Assembly (NCBI GenBank): GCA_902495455.1
Contig: CABUXJ010000002.1
Location: 67,181 to 131,180 of the forward strand
Direction: 5' to 3'
Source of the DNA: an uncultured Prevotella sp.
GTDB taxonomy: Bacteria; Bacteroidota; Bacteroidia; Bacteroidales; Bacteroidaceae
Length of the DNA: 64,000 nucleotides
The notes under the pieces were generated by a model. That model did no database searches. It was not told the DNA's origin and saw only the letters and a list, made by a program, of their open reading frames with translations. Position numbers and translations under genes: made by a program. How positions within the stretch are numbered: the stretch's first letter is position 1; the number at the start of each line of letters is the position of its first letter. Shown in pieces: positions 1 through 8,879 of the stretch.

Positions 1-1640
1 CCCGATCCTGTGTCCTCCACGCTGATGATGATGTTGCTCTTCTGCTTGTCAAAAGTACACTTTAGCTTTATGCTGCCTTCGGTGGTGAACTTGCGTGCGT
101 TGTTGAGCAGGTTTTCGAGTATGGTCTCAATGCCCTTATGGCTGCTTGTGATGTGGAAGTCGTCTGGCAGTTCGGTGTCGAAAGACATGCTGATGTTGTC
201 CGGGATGGTCTGCCGATATTCGTCGTAGACCATTCGGCACAAGTTGTTGACATTGATTTCGTCCCGTTGTGCGGCGTAGCTTTCGCTCTCTTTGGCTGCC
301 ACGTAGAGCAGATTATTGAGGATTTTGACGAGGTTGTCGGAGCTGGAGGTTATGCGGTTGAGTATGTCGGCCTTTTCCTCATCTGAGGGGTTGAAGCCCG
401 GTTGACATATCAGCTGTGTAAATCCGGATATGATGTTGAGCGGCGTGCGTATCTCGTGGCTCATGTTCTGTAGGATATTGCTCTTCAGCCGCTCCGCTTC
501 TTCCGACTTGAAGCGTAGTGTCTCGAGCTCGTTGTTTTTCCGCTTCAGTGTTTTCAGGTTTTCCCTTCTGTTGTATATGACGACGATGAGGAAGAAGATG
601 ACAGCCATCGCACCGATGACTACCATCAGCATGACTTTGTTTTTCAGCCGCTCTTCGTTTGCCTTGTTGCGCATGGTGTGCATTTCGACGTCGTTGGTGG
701 CGTCGTTCAGCTCCTGCATCATGATGGTGCTGTTGGTGGAGTCACGGAGATGGACGTATCGTTTCTGCGTGTCGAGGGCTTTGTGCAGGTCTCCGGCGAG
801 TTCGTATATGATAGCGGTAAACTTGTATTTGTCCAGTCCGTTCAATGTGTTGGTCCACTTGATGGCTTCGTCATATCTTTCGTCGGCAGCCATTTGGGCC
901 ATCATGACGTATGGATGGTAGACAGTGGCGCACTTGTCGCCATGCTTTTTCAGTATCTGGTCATACTCTTTATACAGTTTTCGGACATGTTCCCAATCCT
1001 TTTGGACGAAAGCGATGATAATCTTGATGGCCAGGGCGTTGTTGTAGTTGGGCCAATTGCCGGCATCTTTTGTGATTTTCAGGGCCATGTCGATGTGGGC
1101 CAGAGCGGCCTCGGCGTCCGTGTCCATTTCGGTGTTGGCCAAATCTTCGTATATGTGTATGCGTCTGATGGGGAGTTGGGACTTGCTTTCGTCGAGTGCC
1201 CGTTGAAAGCAGACCCTTGCCATCTCCATGTTGCCCTGCAGCGAATAGATGATGCCGAAGAGATAGCTTGCTTCATAGAGGTAGTCGTTGTCTTTGCGTT
1301 TTTTGATTTCGTCGGCCATGATGATGGTTTTCCTCAGCGCCTGATAGAAGTTGTTGGCGTTGATGTCGTAGAAGATTTCGTGTTGCCAGCCGAGATAATA
1401 CTGGTAGGTGTCGCCCACCTTGCGGTGGTATTCGCGGTAGGCTCTGGTCATGGCGTAGAGGCTGTCCTTGTGTTCGGTGACGAACAGACGGGCGACCTCT
1501 CTGTGTAAAGAGTCGCTGACTCTTTGGTCTTTTTGGGCAGCCGCCGTCACGTCACACCATGAGGTCATGGCGATGATTATGGTGGTCAGCAGTATTATAA
1601 ATCTTCTATTCGCAGTGTGCATCAGTCGGGGTTGTCGCAT
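1..1640 (-). CDS. TPR-containing sensor histidine kinase (3' end beyond window)
   Basis: Membrane sensor kinase of a two-component system, cut by the left edge; about 546 codons are visible. From the N-terminus: a signal/anchor segment, a helical TPR-like periplasmic region (about residues 40-330), a membrane segment around residues 337-356, a coiled linker, then a HisKA domain with H-box SHEIRTPLN (phospho-acceptor His395) and an N-box near residue 512 (LLNNARKF). The sequence stops within the G1 box (EDTG), so most of the ATPase lid and any receiver or DNA-binding domain lie outside. ATG at 1640 is used; an in-frame ATG at 1622 also fits. A TAnnTTTG box lies just upstream. Family assignment is firm; the signal sensed and the partner regulator are unknown. 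Confidence 0.93.
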   Translation of the reverse strand, partial: MRQPRLMHTANRRFIILLTTIIIAMTSWCDVTAAAQKDQRVSDSLHREVARLFVTEHKDSLYAMTRAYREYHRKVGDTYQYYLGWQHEIFYDINANNFYQALRKTIIMADEIKKRKDNDYLYEASYLFGIIYSLQGNMEMARVCFQRALDESKSQLPIRRIHIYEDLANTEMDTDAEAALAHIDMALKITKDAGNWPNYNNALAIKIIIAFVQKDWEHVRKLYKEYDQILKKHGDKCATVYHPYVMMAQMAADERYDEAIKWTNTLNGLDKYKFTAIIYELAGDLHKALDTQKRYVHLRDSTNSTIMMQELNDATNDVEMHTMRNKANEERLKNKVMLMVVIGAMAVIFFLIVVIYNRRENLKTLKRKNNELETLRFKSEEAERLKSNILQNMSHEIRTPLNIISGFTQLICQPGFNPSDEEKADILNRITSSSDNLVKILNNLLYVAAKESESYAAQRDEINVNNLCRMVYDEYRQTIPDNISMSFDTELPDDFHITSSHKGIETILENLLNNARKFTTEGSIKLKCTFDKQKSNIIISVEDTGS

Positions 1641-1660
1641 TATTAGATTGCAATGTTCTG

Positions 1661-1668
1661 CAAAGGTA
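1661..1668 (-). promoter_or_regulatory. -7 box of the histidine kinase gene
   Basis: TACCTTTG on the minus strand, matching Bacteroidetes TAnnTTTG, about 20 bases before the ATG at 1640. No clear -33 TTTG at the usual distance. Confidence 0.5.
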
Positions 1669-1858
1669 TATAAAAATACTCTATAAGAAACTGCTTTTGG
1701 TAAAGAAAAAGCCGGAGGGTCATGATATTTTTTTCTTCCAACATCCCGGCATAAATTTCAGGCAATGTCCGCGACTGGTCTTGTCAGACCCGGAGTGTGG
1801 TTGTCTGGCGCGGTGGCGGCCGTGCCATCGCCACAGATGCCACGTGAGGTGGTGAGGC

Positions 1859-2047
1859 CTACTTGTGTCTGTTGGCCCGCTGCTCGCGATATTTTGCTTT
1901 CTGTTTGGCCGAGCCGCTGCCGTGAGCGCCGGTGATATACTTTTTCTTCTTTGCCTTGGTCTTTACCTTGCCGTTGCTGTCAGCGTTCTCCTTGCGTGCG
2001 GGGCGAAAGACGATGCCGCCGCCTGCGATGATGTCGTCGATGTCCAT
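1859..2047 (-). CDS. small basic hypothetical protein (62 aa)
   Basis: Short ORF downstream of the AICAR transformylase on the same strand. The N-terminus is acidic/hydrophobic (MDIDDIIAGGG) and the C-terminal two thirds is rich in Lys and Arg with no membrane segment, as in small nucleic-acid-binding or ribosome-associated proteins. I do not recognise a family. The start codon sits beside a heptamer tandem array (2055-2100). The gap to the gene upstream is about 150 bases, so shared transcription is possible. It may be a chance ORF. Confidence 0.4.
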   Translation of the reverse strand: MDIDDIIAGGGIVFRPARKENADSNGKVKTKAKKKKYITGAHGSGSAKQKAKYREQRANRHK

Positions 2048-2051
2048 GTCG

Positions 2052-2100
2052 GAATGGTGAGTGGTGAATGGTGAATGGTGAGTGATGAGTGGTGAGTGGA
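2052..2100. repeat. degenerate 7-bp tandem array (GGTGAGT/GGTGAAT)
   Basis: About six imperfect heptamers of GGTGAGT, GGTGAAT and GATGAGT in a row, between the AICAR transformylase stop and the small basic ORF. A second heptamer array (TCCTCAC) occurs at 14085-14140. Confidence 0.8.
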
Positions 2101-2198
2101 TGGGAGAGGGGAGGGAAAGTGTCGCTCCCCGCTCCCCTCTTCGCGTTCCTTAATCTTATCGTAGTTGTCTGTCGGCCGGACGGGAGTCCGGCGTCGAA

Positions 2199-3380
2199 TC
2201 AGTGGTGGAACAGGCGGACGCCGGTGAAGGCCATTGCGATGCCGTATTTGTCGCACGTCTCGATGACGTTGTCGTCACGCACCGAACCGCCGGCCTGTGC
2301 TATGTAGCGCACACCGCTCTTGTGGGCGCGCTCGATGTTGTCGCCGAAGGGGAAGAAGGCGTCGCTGCCGAGAGCCACATCCGTATTCTTGGCGATCCAC
2401 TCCTGCTTCTCTTCCATCGTCAGCACCTCGGGGCGCTCCTTGAAGAGGCGCTGCCATGTGCCGTCGCGCAGGACGTCATCGTGCTCCTCGCTGATATATA
2501 CGTCAATCGTGTTGTCACGGTCGGCGCGGCGGATACCGTCGACGAAGGGCAGACCCATCACCTTCGGGTGCTGGCGCAACCACCAGATGTCAGCCTTCGA
2601 ACCGGCCAGACGGGTGCAGTGGATGCGGCTCTGCTGGCCGGCGCCGATGCCGATGGCCTGACCGTCCTTGGCGTAGCAGACGGAGTTGCTCTGGGTATAT
2701 TTGAGCGTGATGAGGGCGATGAGCAGGTCACGGCGTGCCTCGGGTGTGAAGTCCTTGGCCTGAGTGGGAATGTTCTCAAACAGGGCCGGGTCGCTCAGAT
2801 CGATTTCGTTGCGTCCCTGTTCGAACGTGACGCCGAACACCTGTTTGCGCTCGACCGGCTCCGGTACGTAGTCGGGATCGATCTTGATGACATTGTATGT
2901 CCCCTTGCGCTTGTCCTTCAGGATTTCGATAGCCTCGGGGGTATAGTCAGGGGCAATCACGCCGTCGCTGACCTCACGCTTGATGAGCGTTGCCGTGGCG
3001 GCGTCGCACGTGTCGCTCAGAGCGACGAAATCGCCGTAGGAGCTCATGCGGTCGGCACCGCGGGCACGGGCGTACGCACATGCTATCGGCGACAGTTCCA
3101 TCTTGATGTCATCCACGAAGTATATCTTCTTGAGCGTGTCGCTCAGTGGCAGTCCGACAGCGGCTCCGGCGGGAGACACGTGCTTGAACGACGCTGCGGC
3201 GGCCAGACCCGTGGCGGCCTTGAGCTCGCGCACGAGCTGCCAGCTGTTGAGCGCGTCCAGCAGGTTGATGTAGCCCGGACGGCCGTTGATGACTTCGATG
3301 GGTAGCTCGCCCTCGGTCATGAATATGCGTGAGGGCTTCTGGTTGGGATTGCATCCGTACTTCAGTGTTAATTCTTTCAT
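2199..3380 (-). CDS. stand-alone AICAR transformylase (PurH C-terminal-domain family)
   Basis: Phosphoribosylaminoimidazolecarboxamide formyltransferase, which formylates AICAR to FAICAR with 10-formyl-THF in purine synthesis (cytoplasm). At 393 aa it matches only the transformylase half of bifunctional PurH (about 520 aa); the N-terminal IMP cyclohydrolase domain is absent. The Lys-His pair of the active site is visible at residues 66-67 in SFKHVSPAG, and the C-terminus has the folate-site-like stretch SDAFFPF. Single-domain homologues of this length occur in Bacteroidetes and Clostridia. A very good promoter lies 40 bases upstream. Ring closure to IMP must come from another gene, either full-length purH or another cyclohydrolase, not seen here. 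Confidence 0.9.
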   Translation of the reverse strand: MKELTLKYGCNPNQKPSRIFMTEGELPIEVINGRPGYINLLDALNSWQLVRELKAATGLAAAASFKHVSPAGAAVGLPLSDTLKKIYFVDDIKMELSPIACAYARARGADRMSSYGDFVALSDTCDAATATLIKREVSDGVIAPDYTPEAIEILKDKRKGTYNVIKIDPDYVPEPVERKQVFGVTFEQGRNEIDLSDPALFENIPTQAKDFTPEARRDLLIALITLKYTQSNSVCYAKDGQAIGIGAGQQSRIHCTRLAGSKADIWWLRQHPKVMGLPFVDGIRRADRDNTIDVYISEEHDDVLRDGTWQRLFKERPEVLTMEEKQEWIAKNTDVALGSDAFFPFGDNIERAHKSGVRYIAQAGGSVRDDNVIETCDKYGIAMAFTGVRLFHH

Positions 3381-3420
3381 AAGTCTGTCTTACTGTGGGA
3401 AACCTGTTGATTATCTGCTG

Positions 3421-3452
3421 CAAAGTTAATGATTTCCCGCGATATACGCAAA
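3421..3452 (-). promoter_or_regulatory. promoter of the AICAR transformylase gene
   Basis: On the minus strand TTTG (3449-3452), a 20-base spacer, then TAACTTTG (3421-3428): a textbook Bacteroidetes promoter. The predicted leader is about 33 bases. Confidence 0.8.
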
Positions 3453-3595
3453 TGAATGTCGAATGTTGAGTGCTGCCCGGCGGATAGTCGGCTTATATTT
3501 CCCTTTGCGTCAACATCGTGACGGGCGAATGTCGGGTGCAGGCCTGCGGATTGTCTGCCACAGGCCGCCTGCCGTTTCTCGATATTCGTAATGTT

Positions 3596-4108
3596 TTTTC
3601 TGAATTTAAGGCCAAAATCCGGGCCCACTTTCCGAAATTTCTCCGCCGTGCTCTCAAATATTCAAATCTCACGAAGAACATTTTTGCTGATATTTTTCGG
3701 CGTCGGAATCGCGATTTTTGCAAAACGCTGGCACACAGTCACTTATAAACAGGCAGCCCCCTCTGACTCCCCCAAAGGGGGAGCTTGGGCTTCCCGTAAG
3801 GGCCCCGCGGGGTTGCAACGGGGCTGCTATTGCTTTGCAACGGGGCCGCCGTTGCAACATGACGGCGTGCTCGTTGCAACCCCGCGGGGGCCCCGTTGCT
3901 CGACGACCACCACTTTTTTGCCCTTTTCCGGCAATCAAAAACTCGCGAACTTTTGCAAAAAAGAGGAGCCGTAAGGCCCTTACGGCATCACGAGCGCCTC
4001 CTTAGGGGGAGTCATGGGGGCTTTGAAAGGGGCTGTCAGATCCTTTGAGGCCCTTATTGCTCATGAAAATGCAAATCTTTGAGCATTTTCTCGGATATGA
4101 TTTTGTAA
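3596..4108. repeat. dispersed repeat A, copy 1
   Basis: Homologous along its length to 12040-12566. The order of blocks is the same: a GAATTTAA-GCCAAAAT start, an AT-rich part containing TTTTTCGGCGT, CCCCCTCTGACTCCCCC, CCCGTAAGGGCCCCGCGGG, several GTTGCAACGGGGC blocks, GCCGTAAGGCCCTTA, and an end with ATGATTTTGTAAACA. The many internal palindromes suggest strong secondary structure. Noncoding. Confidence 0.8.
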
Positions 4109-4377
4109 ACATTTATTATACATAAAACCACCGGCGACCGCCTGATATCCTTTGGAAATGTTGGGTGGATTGTTGGGTGGATTGTGAGTAGGGTGGAGCT
4201 TTTCTATATTTCCAAGTAGGGTCCCGTCGTTACCGCCTCCTTGCCTCGTTGTGGAAAGTCCCTCCTGTGACCTCCCCGAATGGGGGAGGAACTGAGTGGG
4301 TGAAGGGAGTTGTTTTTTATTTTTCAACGCAAAGACGCAAAGATGGCGCCGCCGCGCATACGGAAGTACGCAAAGGA

Positions 4378-4665
4378 GAGTGTATTAAAATGCAACGGAA
4401 GCAACTTGGTAGGGACATATTCTTGTATTTGTCCGCGAAACATGCTCTGAATATCACTACGTTACGAGCGGACAAATACAAGACGAGTTGTTGAGCGTAG
4501 CGAAAAATATGTCCCTACATTAACTTTGCGTCGGTAAAAAGAAGTAATATAAATCTTTTGAATATGCGGTCAGTTTCTTACCTTTGTTGTATGAGGAAAG
4601 ACTGACAGGCCGGAGGATTAAACTTTTGTCCCTACCAAGTATCATGTGTCCATTTTGATACACCC
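4378..4665. repeat. MITE-like element B, copy 1 (interrupted)
   Basis: Matches 35594-35740. The left arm (GTGT..AAAATGCAACGGAAG, then TAGGGACATATTCTTG) is intact. The right arm has a 23-base insertion (about 4485-4507). A 110-base stretch then separates two copies of TGTCCCTAC (4510-4518 and 4627-4635) before the conserved end CCATTTTGATACACCC. No ORF. Confidence 0.75.
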
Positions 4666-4725
4666 ACTTATACATATTCGGCTCTCTTCCTTTGGGGAGG
4701 ATTACAGGGCGGGGCTTTTCATATA

Positions 4726-4769
4726 AAAGGGTGCATCAAAAGCAAGCGGCTTTTGATGCACCCTTTTTA
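4726..4769 (-). terminator. terminator of the Ton/TPR operon
   Basis: A perfect 15-bp stem, GGGTGCATCAAAAGC (4729-4743) with 4749-4763, and a 5-base loop. T-rich on the plus side and A/T-rich on the minus side. It lies about 40 bases after the stop of the TPR gene and may work in both directions. Confidence 0.75.
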
Positions 4770-4809
4770 TGGGATAGTGCTCACGGTACACACGACCGTG
4801 AAAGGTGTG

Positions 4810-6231
4810 TTACTTCTTGTTGGAGATGGTGAGTGCCTGCTTGGCAATCTCGTTCTCGGGATCAAGTTCGAGAATCTTGTTCCAATAGACATCGGCGGCG
4901 TCGCGGTCGTCCTTCACGAGGTTGAAGTAGCCGAGGTATCTGTAGCACTCGATGAGGCGGGCCTTGTCGCTGGCACTCTTCTCGGCGCGTGGCTCGATGA
5001 TGACGGCCAACTGCTCGTAGTGGGGCTTGGCGAGACCTTCGGTTGTCTCCGGGTCCATGTAGGAATTGATGCGGGCAACCCAGAAGATGGAGTATTCCTC
5101 GGCATCGGGGAACTTCTCCTTCAGACCGGCGTATGTGCTCTCTGCCTTCTTGAACATGTCCTTGCGGGCGTCTCCTTCCATTGTGTTGGCGTATTGGGTG
5201 TAGAGCTGTGCGAGTCCTACGATGTCATTGGCCTGCGGCTTTTCTACTGATGCCAAGAATTCCTGATATGTCTTGATGGCGTTCTCGTAGTCGTCGTTCT
5301 GCTTGTAGCCTTCGGCGAGCTGCTTGATGACGCCGGCGCGCTTTGTCTTGTCCTCAAAGTTCTGCTCAAGGGCTTTCTTGTACATGTCGATGGCTTCGGT
5401 GTGCTTCTTGGCTCCGCTGAGTGCGTTGCCGTAGTATGTGTAGTCGAAATAGGAGAACTTGGCGCTGTCCGACTTGTTGAAGAGTGCGTCGGCATAGATG
5501 AGCGCGTTGTCATAGTCCTTCAGGTCGGTGCAGCTGAACATGGCGAGACGGTTGAACGCGGCATCGCGTGGATTCTTCTTGAGTCCGGTCTGCGCGATTT
5601 TGAGACTCTCGTCATATTTCTGTGAGAACCACAATGACATGGCGAAGCTTGTCAGGTCGGCTTCTTCCATAGCGTTGATGTCGGCCTTGCGGAAGCTTTC
5701 GACGGCTTTGTCAAACTCGTTTGATGAGTAGTAGATGCGGCCTATCATGGCGTCAACGGCGATATCGGGGCGCTGGGCACGCAGTTCTTCCAGTTTGTCG
5801 ACGGCTCCCTGGGGGCTTACCTTGCGGTAGACGTTGGCATATTTGTAGTAGGCATCGGGATTCTTCGGGTCGGTATAGATGGCCATCTCGTAGTATTTTG
5901 CAGCTTCACCTCCGTTGTTTGCGCGTGCGGCCAAATCTCCCAGCAGGATGTATGCGGGGCTGTATTCCTTTGCCTTGAGGGCGTACTCGGCATATACTTT
6001 GGCGTTCAGTGTGTCCTTGAGGTCGTAGTAGGTGCGGCCGATGCCACAGAGGACTTCTGAGTTCTTTTTGTTCTTCTTGTATATATCCTTCATTTGTTTG
6101 GCTAAATCAGCGGGATTGCTTTTGATGATGTTGGCAATTTCGTCGATTTGTGCCTTGTTGTCCTGAGCTGTTGCGGGCATGCTGAGGCTCATTAGCATTG
6201 CTCCTATCAGTAAATACTTTGTTTTCTTCAT
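4810..6231 (-). CDS. exported TPR-repeat protein of the Ton operon (473 aa)
   Basis: Periplasmic tetratricopeptide-repeat protein. A clear signal peptide (MKKTKYLLIGAMLMSLSMPATAQ) is followed by about ten TPR-like helical pairs, visible as repeated A..Y...A..DP..A or Y..A/G...K.Y..A patterns up to the C-terminus. There is no enzymatic motif, so a scaffolding role is inferred. It is the last gene of the exbB-exbD-exbD-tonB-pstS-like-TPR operon; the order suggests that it assists the Ton complex in the periplasm, a link based on position only. The strong terminator at 4726-4769 closes the operon. Confidence 0.88.
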   Translation of the reverse strand: MKKTKYLLIGAMLMSLSMPATAQDNKAQIDEIANIIKSNPADLAKQMKDIYKKNKKNSEVLCGIGRTYYDLKDTLNAKVYAEYALKAKEYSPAYILLGDLAARANNGGEAAKYYEMAIYTDPKNPDAYYKYANVYRKVSPQGAVDKLEELRAQRPDIAVDAMIGRIYYSSNEFDKAVESFRKADINAMEEADLTSFAMSLWFSQKYDESLKIAQTGLKKNPRDAAFNRLAMFSCTDLKDYDNALIYADALFNKSDSAKFSYFDYTYYGNALSGAKKHTEAIDMYKKALEQNFEDKTKRAGVIKQLAEGYKQNDDYENAIKTYQEFLASVEKPQANDIVGLAQLYTQYANTMEGDARKDMFKKAESTYAGLKEKFPDAEEYSIFWVARINSYMDPETTEGLAKPHYEQLAVIIEPRAEKSASDKARLIECYRYLGYFNLVKDDRDAADVYWNKILELDPENEIAKQALTISNKK

Positions 6232-6335
6232 CGTTGTACCTCTTATTATATTAATTTATAGTGTTATTATAACTGTTCCTGTCGTATTATTCTTTAACCT
6301 CTCTGGGTGGCCATTCCTGCGTTGTCGTGGTCCGG

Positions 6336-7298
6336 CTATTCCGTGCTGATGTCTACTTGGCGGACGGTCATATTGCCTCTGTATGGCAGGAGGCCGGCTT
6401 TGTGGATGACGAGCTGGCCGCGGAAGTCGGCTGCAATGAAGTTGACAAATCCCCACGGCAGCCCGTGGATGGGGTCGTTGAGCAGTGCGTAGATGGTGCG
6501 CACGAGGGGGTAGTTGCCATTATATATGTAGAATTGGTACGGTTTCCAACTGCTGGCCACGGTGGCCGGGTGGATTTTGCTTACCGCCATTACCTTGATA
6601 TTCTTCTTGAATGTGACATTTGTCGTGTCGCGCTTGTCGTTGAGCCAGTTGGAACCGATTATTCCGATGGAGTTCGGGTGCTTCTCAACGAAGTCGATGA
6701 CTTCTGCCGATTTCTTCACGGCGTAGATGTTGGGGCTGTTGATGGGCTTGCCGTCGAGGAGCGAGTCCACGCAGAAGTGGACTGTACTTGACTGCTTGTT
6801 GTCGAAAGCGACCTCGATGTCGCCTAATTTTGAATTGGGATACAGCTTGTCCCATTTTGATACCTTGCCGGACAGAATGAGTTTGATGTCCTGCACGGAA
6901 ATGATGGAGTCGGGGTTGTCCTTGTTTACAATCAGTGCCAGACCGTCGTATGCCAACGGCACGGATGCGGGCAGGAATCGGCGATCTTTCAGATTTTGGT
7001 CTTCCCTGTCTGTAAGTCTGCGGGTGGTGATGGCCAGATGTGTTTGCTCCTTCATGAGCATGTTGACGGCATCCAGCTCGTTGGTGTATTGAGGAATCAA
7101 CTTCGCGTTGGGATAAATGTGTTGGAAGACCTCAATTTCTTCCTCGATGATAGGACTGAAACTCTCATCAGAGACGAACTTAATCGTCCCTGATGAGTAA
7201 GTGTCAGTTCTGCCGTTCTTCGGCTTGCGGTTACAAGAAGCCGTAAGGCAAAGAGCGAGAGTCAATCCAACTATTGTGTTGAATAGATTTTTCTTCAT
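6336..7298 (-). CDS. PstS-like phosphate/substrate-binding lipoprotein (320 aa)
   Basis: Periplasmic binding protein of the PstS-like type II fold, as a lipoprotein: the signal sequence ends in TASC (Cys22). Visible family features are an early GTIKFVSDESF block, ITTRRLTDRE, the GLALIVNKDNP strand and an ILSGKVSKW motif, all typical of PBP-like_2 domains. No pst permease genes are nearby. It sits between tonB and the TPR gene, with 67 bases to tonB and 104 to the TPR gene, so it probably works with the Ton system rather than a classic phosphate ABC importer. The ligand cannot be read from sequence. Confidence 0.88.
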   Translation of the reverse strand: MKKNLFNTIVGLTLALCLTASCNRKPKNGRTDTYSSGTIKFVSDESFSPIIEEEIEVFQHIYPNAKLIPQYTNELDAVNMLMKEQTHLAITTRRLTDREDQNLKDRRFLPASVPLAYDGLALIVNKDNPDSIISVQDIKLILSGKVSKWDKLYPNSKLGDIEVAFDNKQSSTVHFCVDSLLDGKPINSPNIYAVKKSAEVIDFVEKHPNSIGIIGSNWLNDKRDTTNVTFKKNIKVMAVSKIHPATVASSWKPYQFYIYNGNYPLVRTIYALLNDPIHGLPWGFVNFIAADFRGQLVIHKAGLLPYRGNMTVRQVDISTE

Positions 7299-7365
7299 TT
7301 TGCTGTAATAATCGTGTTACAGGGTGATGACAGAGCTACATGGTTGTAGCGACTGCGGAATATGC

Positions 7366-8196
7366 TTACTGCAACTGGAATGTCACAGGGAGCGTAAACC
7401 ATACAGGCACTGCCGAACCGTTCTGCTTACCGGGAATCCATCGCGGCATGGCCTTAACCACGCGCAAGGCTTCCTTGTCGAGTGACGGGTCAACCGAACG
7501 TACAACCGATGCGTTGCTGATGGAGCCGTCCTTGCCGACGACGAAGCGTACGATGACACGTCCCTGAACTCCGTTCTCCTCAGCAATGGCCGGATACTTG
7601 ATGTGACTGTTCAGCCACTCCATCAGCTTGGCGTCACCTCCGGGGAATGTAGGCATCTGCTCGACGATGTCGAACGGCTTTTCTTCCTCTTTCGGTTTTT
7701 CGTCAGCAATGACTTCCTTGGCCTTCAGCACTTCACCTTCGGCTTCATCGTTACCTTTCACGTCAAACGAACCGATGGCAGTCGTTGATTTTGCGAGTTC
7801 GTCCTGTGACTTCAACTCGTCCTCGGGCTTTACTTCGTCGTCTTTCTTGATCTCGGGGGCGGTGAACTTCACCGAGCTCTTGACCTTTTCTACGACTTTC
7901 TGCTCCATTTCAACCTTCACGGGTTCCTTGCGCTCGACCTTGGCTTCCTTCTTCTGAGCGAGCTGAGAGAGCTCTACGTCAGTGGTGATGGCGACCTTCT
8001 TCGGCAGCGCGTTCTGGATGGCTACCTTTGCGATAACGACAGCGAATATGAGGGCAATGGTGGCAATGACGATTGTCAATGCCTGCAAGTTGCGCTTGCC
8101 GGTATCCTTGCGGAGCACGTATGCGCCATATTCCTTATTCTTGCCTTCAAAGACGAGCTCGACCCAGTTATTGTCTATTAGATCTATTTTTGACAT
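7366..8196 (-). CDS. tonB: energy transducer TonB
   Basis: Couples the inner-membrane proton motive force, through ExbB/ExbD, to TonB-dependent outer-membrane receptors such as SusC. It has a cytoplasmic N-terminus, one membrane segment around residues 38-60, a long Lys/Glu-rich periplasmic linker, and a C-terminal TonB domain (about residues 190-276) with FPGGDAKLMEWLNSHIKYP, GVQGRVIVRFVV and WIPGKQNGSAVPVWFTLPV. Its 276 aa is normal for Bacteroidetes TonB. The gene follows the two exbD genes by 32 bases, in one operon. Confidence 0.95.
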   Translation of the reverse strand: MSKIDLIDNNWVELVFEGKNKEYGAYVLRKDTGKRNLQALTIVIATIALIFAVVIAKVAIQNALPKKVAITTDVELSQLAQKKEAKVERKEPVKVEMEQKVVEKVKSSVKFTAPEIKKDDEVKPEDELKSQDELAKSTTAIGSFDVKGNDEAEGEVLKAKEVIADEKPKEEEKPFDIVEQMPTFPGGDAKLMEWLNSHIKYPAIAEENGVQGRVIVRFVVGKDGSISNASVVRSVDPSLDKEALRVVKAMPRWIPGKQNGSAVPVWFTLPVTFQLQ

Positions 8197-8228
8197 AGTT
8201 CTTCTTTTTTAATGTTATTGGCCATTGA

Positions 8229-8876
8229 TTACTTTATGCCTTTCAGACCGAGCAGCTTCTCGTCGTCGGGATTAATCTTGTCAATGACATATTTACCAAT
8301 ACTGCAAATCTGCATCTCGTCCAGAGCTTCAACCATATTGCTATAGTTGGCGGTATCCATAGGTTTGATAATGATGGTCAGAGTCGGTATCTTCTCACCA
8401 TTGACATTACCCTTCTTCAGTTCTTCGAGTTCCTTGTTGTAGACTTCGTCTGACATTGTGGAGCCGATGGCACCCTTCTTCTCGTCCAACTTCTGCTTGG
8501 CAACCATGATGCGTGCCACAGGAGCGATGCCTTCTTCCGTTGTGTGCTGCTGAAGCACCTTGCGGATTCCGTCCTTGCCCCATGTCGTCTCTTTGATGCA
8601 CTCAGGATTTTCATATTCGGGGAGTCCCGGGATATAATAAATCTTGTCGTTGCCGGCCAGATAGATGGTGATGGTGTGAGATGCTTTCGTAACGGACTTG
8701 TCCTCTTTTTCGAGGTTCTTGTCGTTGCTCGGCATGGTCAGCTGCATCGCACTCGGCTTGCTCAGGGTGGTACAGAGCATGAAGAACGTGATAAGAAGCA
8801 TCATCATGTCCACCATCGGCGTAAAGTCGACTCGGGTCTGCTTTTTATTCTGCTTACTTCCTTTTTTCTTTGCCAT
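8229..8876 (-). CDS. exbD: ExbD/TolR biopolymer transport protein (second copy)
   Basis: Proton-channel subunit of the Ton complex: a short basic cytoplasmic tail, then a single membrane helix with the proton-binding Asp in FTPMVDMMMLLITFFML (Asp23), then a periplasmic domain of about 165 aa. It is longer than E. coli ExbD (141 aa), as usual in Bacteroidales. It lies 3 bases from the upstream exbD and 32 bases ahead of tonB. Two unequal ExbD subunits probably form a mixed dimer in the ExbB pentamer; that is inference. Confidence 0.93.
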   Translation of the reverse strand: MAKKKGSKQNKKQTRVDFTPMVDMMMLLITFFMLCTTLSKPSAMQLTMPSNDKNLEKEDKSVTKASHTITIYLAGNDKIYYIPGLPEYENPECIKETTWGKDGIRKVLQQHTTEEGIAPVARIMVAKQKLDEKKGAIGSTMSDEVYNKELEELKKGNVNGEKIPTLTIIIKPMDTANYSNMVEALDEMQICSIGKYVIDKINPDDEKLLGLKGIK

Positions 8877-8879
8877 GTA

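Larger units (their letters stand above)
3453..4725. other. gene-free region made of repeats
   Basis: About 1.3 kb with no credible gene on either strand. It holds dispersed repeat A copy 1 (3596-4108), short CTCC..GGAG palindromes (near 4260 and 4690), a CGCAAAGACGCAAAG stretch (4328-4343) and the interrupted MITE-like element B copy 1 (4378-4665). ORFs here run across repeats and have no domains. Confidence 0.8.

Noticed and set aside
678..1508. Long plus-strand ORF opposite the histidine kinase
   Set aside because: Antisense shadow of a clear histidine kinase frame; Val/Phe-rich with no domain.
3518..4005. ORFs in dispersed repeat A copy 1 (and the equivalent at 12006-12437)
   Set aside because: Frames are not conserved between copies, and translations follow GC-rich palindromes without domains.
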